The position numbers were made by a program, and so were the translations under genes. Below are positions 63,141 to 64,000 of a stretch of DNA of 64,000 bases, in pieces. Source of the DNA: Hirudinaria manillensis. Taxonomy: Eukaryota; Annelida; Clitellata; Hirudinida; Hirudinidae. The stretch lies in assembly GCA_034509925.1 (NCBI GenBank), contig CM067537.1, positions 5,766,001 to 5,830,000 of the forward strand, read 5' to 3'. The notes under the pieces are model-generated. The model was not told the origin of the DNA and did no database searches. It saw only the letters and a program-made list of their open reading frames with translations. Position 1 is the first letter of the stretch. Each line of letters starts with the position of its first letter.

Positions 63141-63831
63141 GCAAATTAAAATCTCATAAATCAATTTGAAAAACTGTTATTTCAAACTTGTAACAAAAAA
63201 ATCATATCACGGAGCCTCTCAATCATTCACCAAGTTACGCAAATTGGCTCTATGTGTTTGAAACGCTGCTTCAAAACTCTACTGAATATTTCTCCTGTCG
63301 GTTCCATGTCCTTGATTTTGCAGTCACTAGGGTGCCGTTGCAGTTTTATAGATTTTGCGTGGTAGAGAATGCCAAAAGTAGTAATACAATCCATACTTAG
63401 GCTTGAAATTGATTTGAAAATTTGTTGAAATACGACGTATAATATGTTCTTGAGTCTTCATTGTAAAAATTTTTGGTTGTGTTTACCTGGCTTGTGCAAC
63501 GAAAACTGGATGTTCACTAACCTCACCAAATTAGGTTGTGAGGTTTTGAGAGTGATTTCGCTCAGACTCTAATGATGGCACAAAAGCAATTGTGTACTTT
63601 TCCAGTTTTAAATAAAACAGCCTCTGAAGCTTGTCATTCTTGACTGAACTACCGTCAAAACGTTTAATTCAAGCCTAGTTTGCTGTTTTCCGTCAGAACA
63701 TAATTCCCTCGAGCGACTTTCCAACGTTTTGAAAGAGATACCAAAGGATAAACACAAGCATGATTGTTGTTTAATCCCAAAGAATATTGCTTTTTTCGTG
63801 AAGACTTTTCATTCAAAACATTTGGCTCGTC
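63141..63831. other. Intergenic stretch
   Basis: I see no exon between the ODF3-like gene and the ankyrin-like start codon; it probably contains the promoter of the latter. Confidence 0.5.
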
Positions 63832-64000
63832 ATGTTGCCATCAATCCACGATCAGCTCCTGGATGCCATTGAAAATGGCAATTTAAGTCATTTTTCCCAA
63901 TTGATGAGTAGTGGACTAGGAAATAATACGACTATTTTAGGCTCTAAAACCAATGAGCGGATGTCTGTACTGAGTTTGGCAGCTCACGAAAACCAAGTTG
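63832..64000 (+). CDS. 5' end of an ankyrin-repeat-like gene, cut by the window edge
   Basis: An open frame from ATG at 63832 to the window end (56 codons) reads MLPSIHDQLLDAIENGNLSH and later MSVLSLAAHENQV. The pattern LLDAIENGNL and LSLAAHENQV is typical of the first helices of ankyrin repeats (LxxAaxxGxl, TpLxlAaxxgxx). The Thr-Pro of a canonical repeat reads Met-Ser-Val here. The rest lies outside, so the protein cannot be named. Confidence 0.5.
   Translation, partial: MLPSIHDQLLDAIENGNLSHFSQLMSSGLGNNTTILGSKTNERMSVLSLAAHENQV

Noticed and set aside
1..64000. tRNA or rRNA genes
   Set aside because: I saw no cloverleaf with proper A and B boxes and no rRNA-like block; the B-box-like word near 34.7 kb lacks a matching structure.

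Overview
This is a eukaryotic, almost certainly metazoan, nuclear window. It is AT-rich. It carries spliced genes (mostly GT-AG introns, 57 nt to about 3 kb), abundant microsatellites, and animal-specific families: a neuropeptide GPCR, Ly6/three-finger, immunoglobulin-like and C-type-lectin membrane proteins, a SHIPPO/ODF3-type axoneme protein, and MFSD6. An invertebrate is the best guess; I cannot fix the phylum from sequence alone. I see no bacterial, organellar or viral signature.

Layout. 1-12.5 kb is gene-poor and full of simple repeats (GGAT, AAT, GAT/GGT, an AT-only 22-bp satellite, a 21-bp minisatellite, a C27A16 tract). 12.77-20.61 kb (+) is a complete five-exon class A GPCR of about 396 aa. 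20.6-25.4 kb is again repeat-rich, with one GC-rich island near 24.9 kb. 25.7-32.2 kb (+) is a degenerate zone: weak OB-fold (possibly POT1-like) exon remnants, part of them duplicated, then a frameshifted C-terminal fragment of a class I histone deacetylase (HDAC1/2). 35.7-36.1 kb (-) is an intronless divergent H2A.Z. 36.57-38.2 kb (-) is a two-exon Ly6/TFP-like gene. 39.4-43.8 kb (-) is a seven-exon MFSD6-like transporter with glutamine-rich termini. 45.7-46.7 kb (+) is an intronless type I membrane Ig-like protein.

The right third is compact: KTI12 (-, nine exons, 49.18-50.64), UBE2G1 (-, five exons, 52.4-53.5), pinin (+, six exons, 55.27-57.36), a steroid 5-alpha-reductase (-, five exons, 57.84-59.02), a two-CTLD transmembrane lectin (-, six exons, 59.73-61.57), an ODF3/SHIPPO protein (+, three exons, 61.93-63.00), and the start of an ankyrin-like gene at the right edge. 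Exon junction phases were checked by hand for each of these.

The genes do not form one pathway; this is an ordinary animal gene neighbourhood. The points most worth a second look are two GC-AG introns sharing the same GCACGTT donor (GPCR and pinin), the HDAC1/2 and OB-fold remnants, the divergent intronless H2A.Z, the fast-evolving Ly6-like gene, the dual-strand 21-bp minisatellite, and the AAGAC-type repeat directly upstream of the GPCR start codon. I found no clear evidence of a wholly new system.
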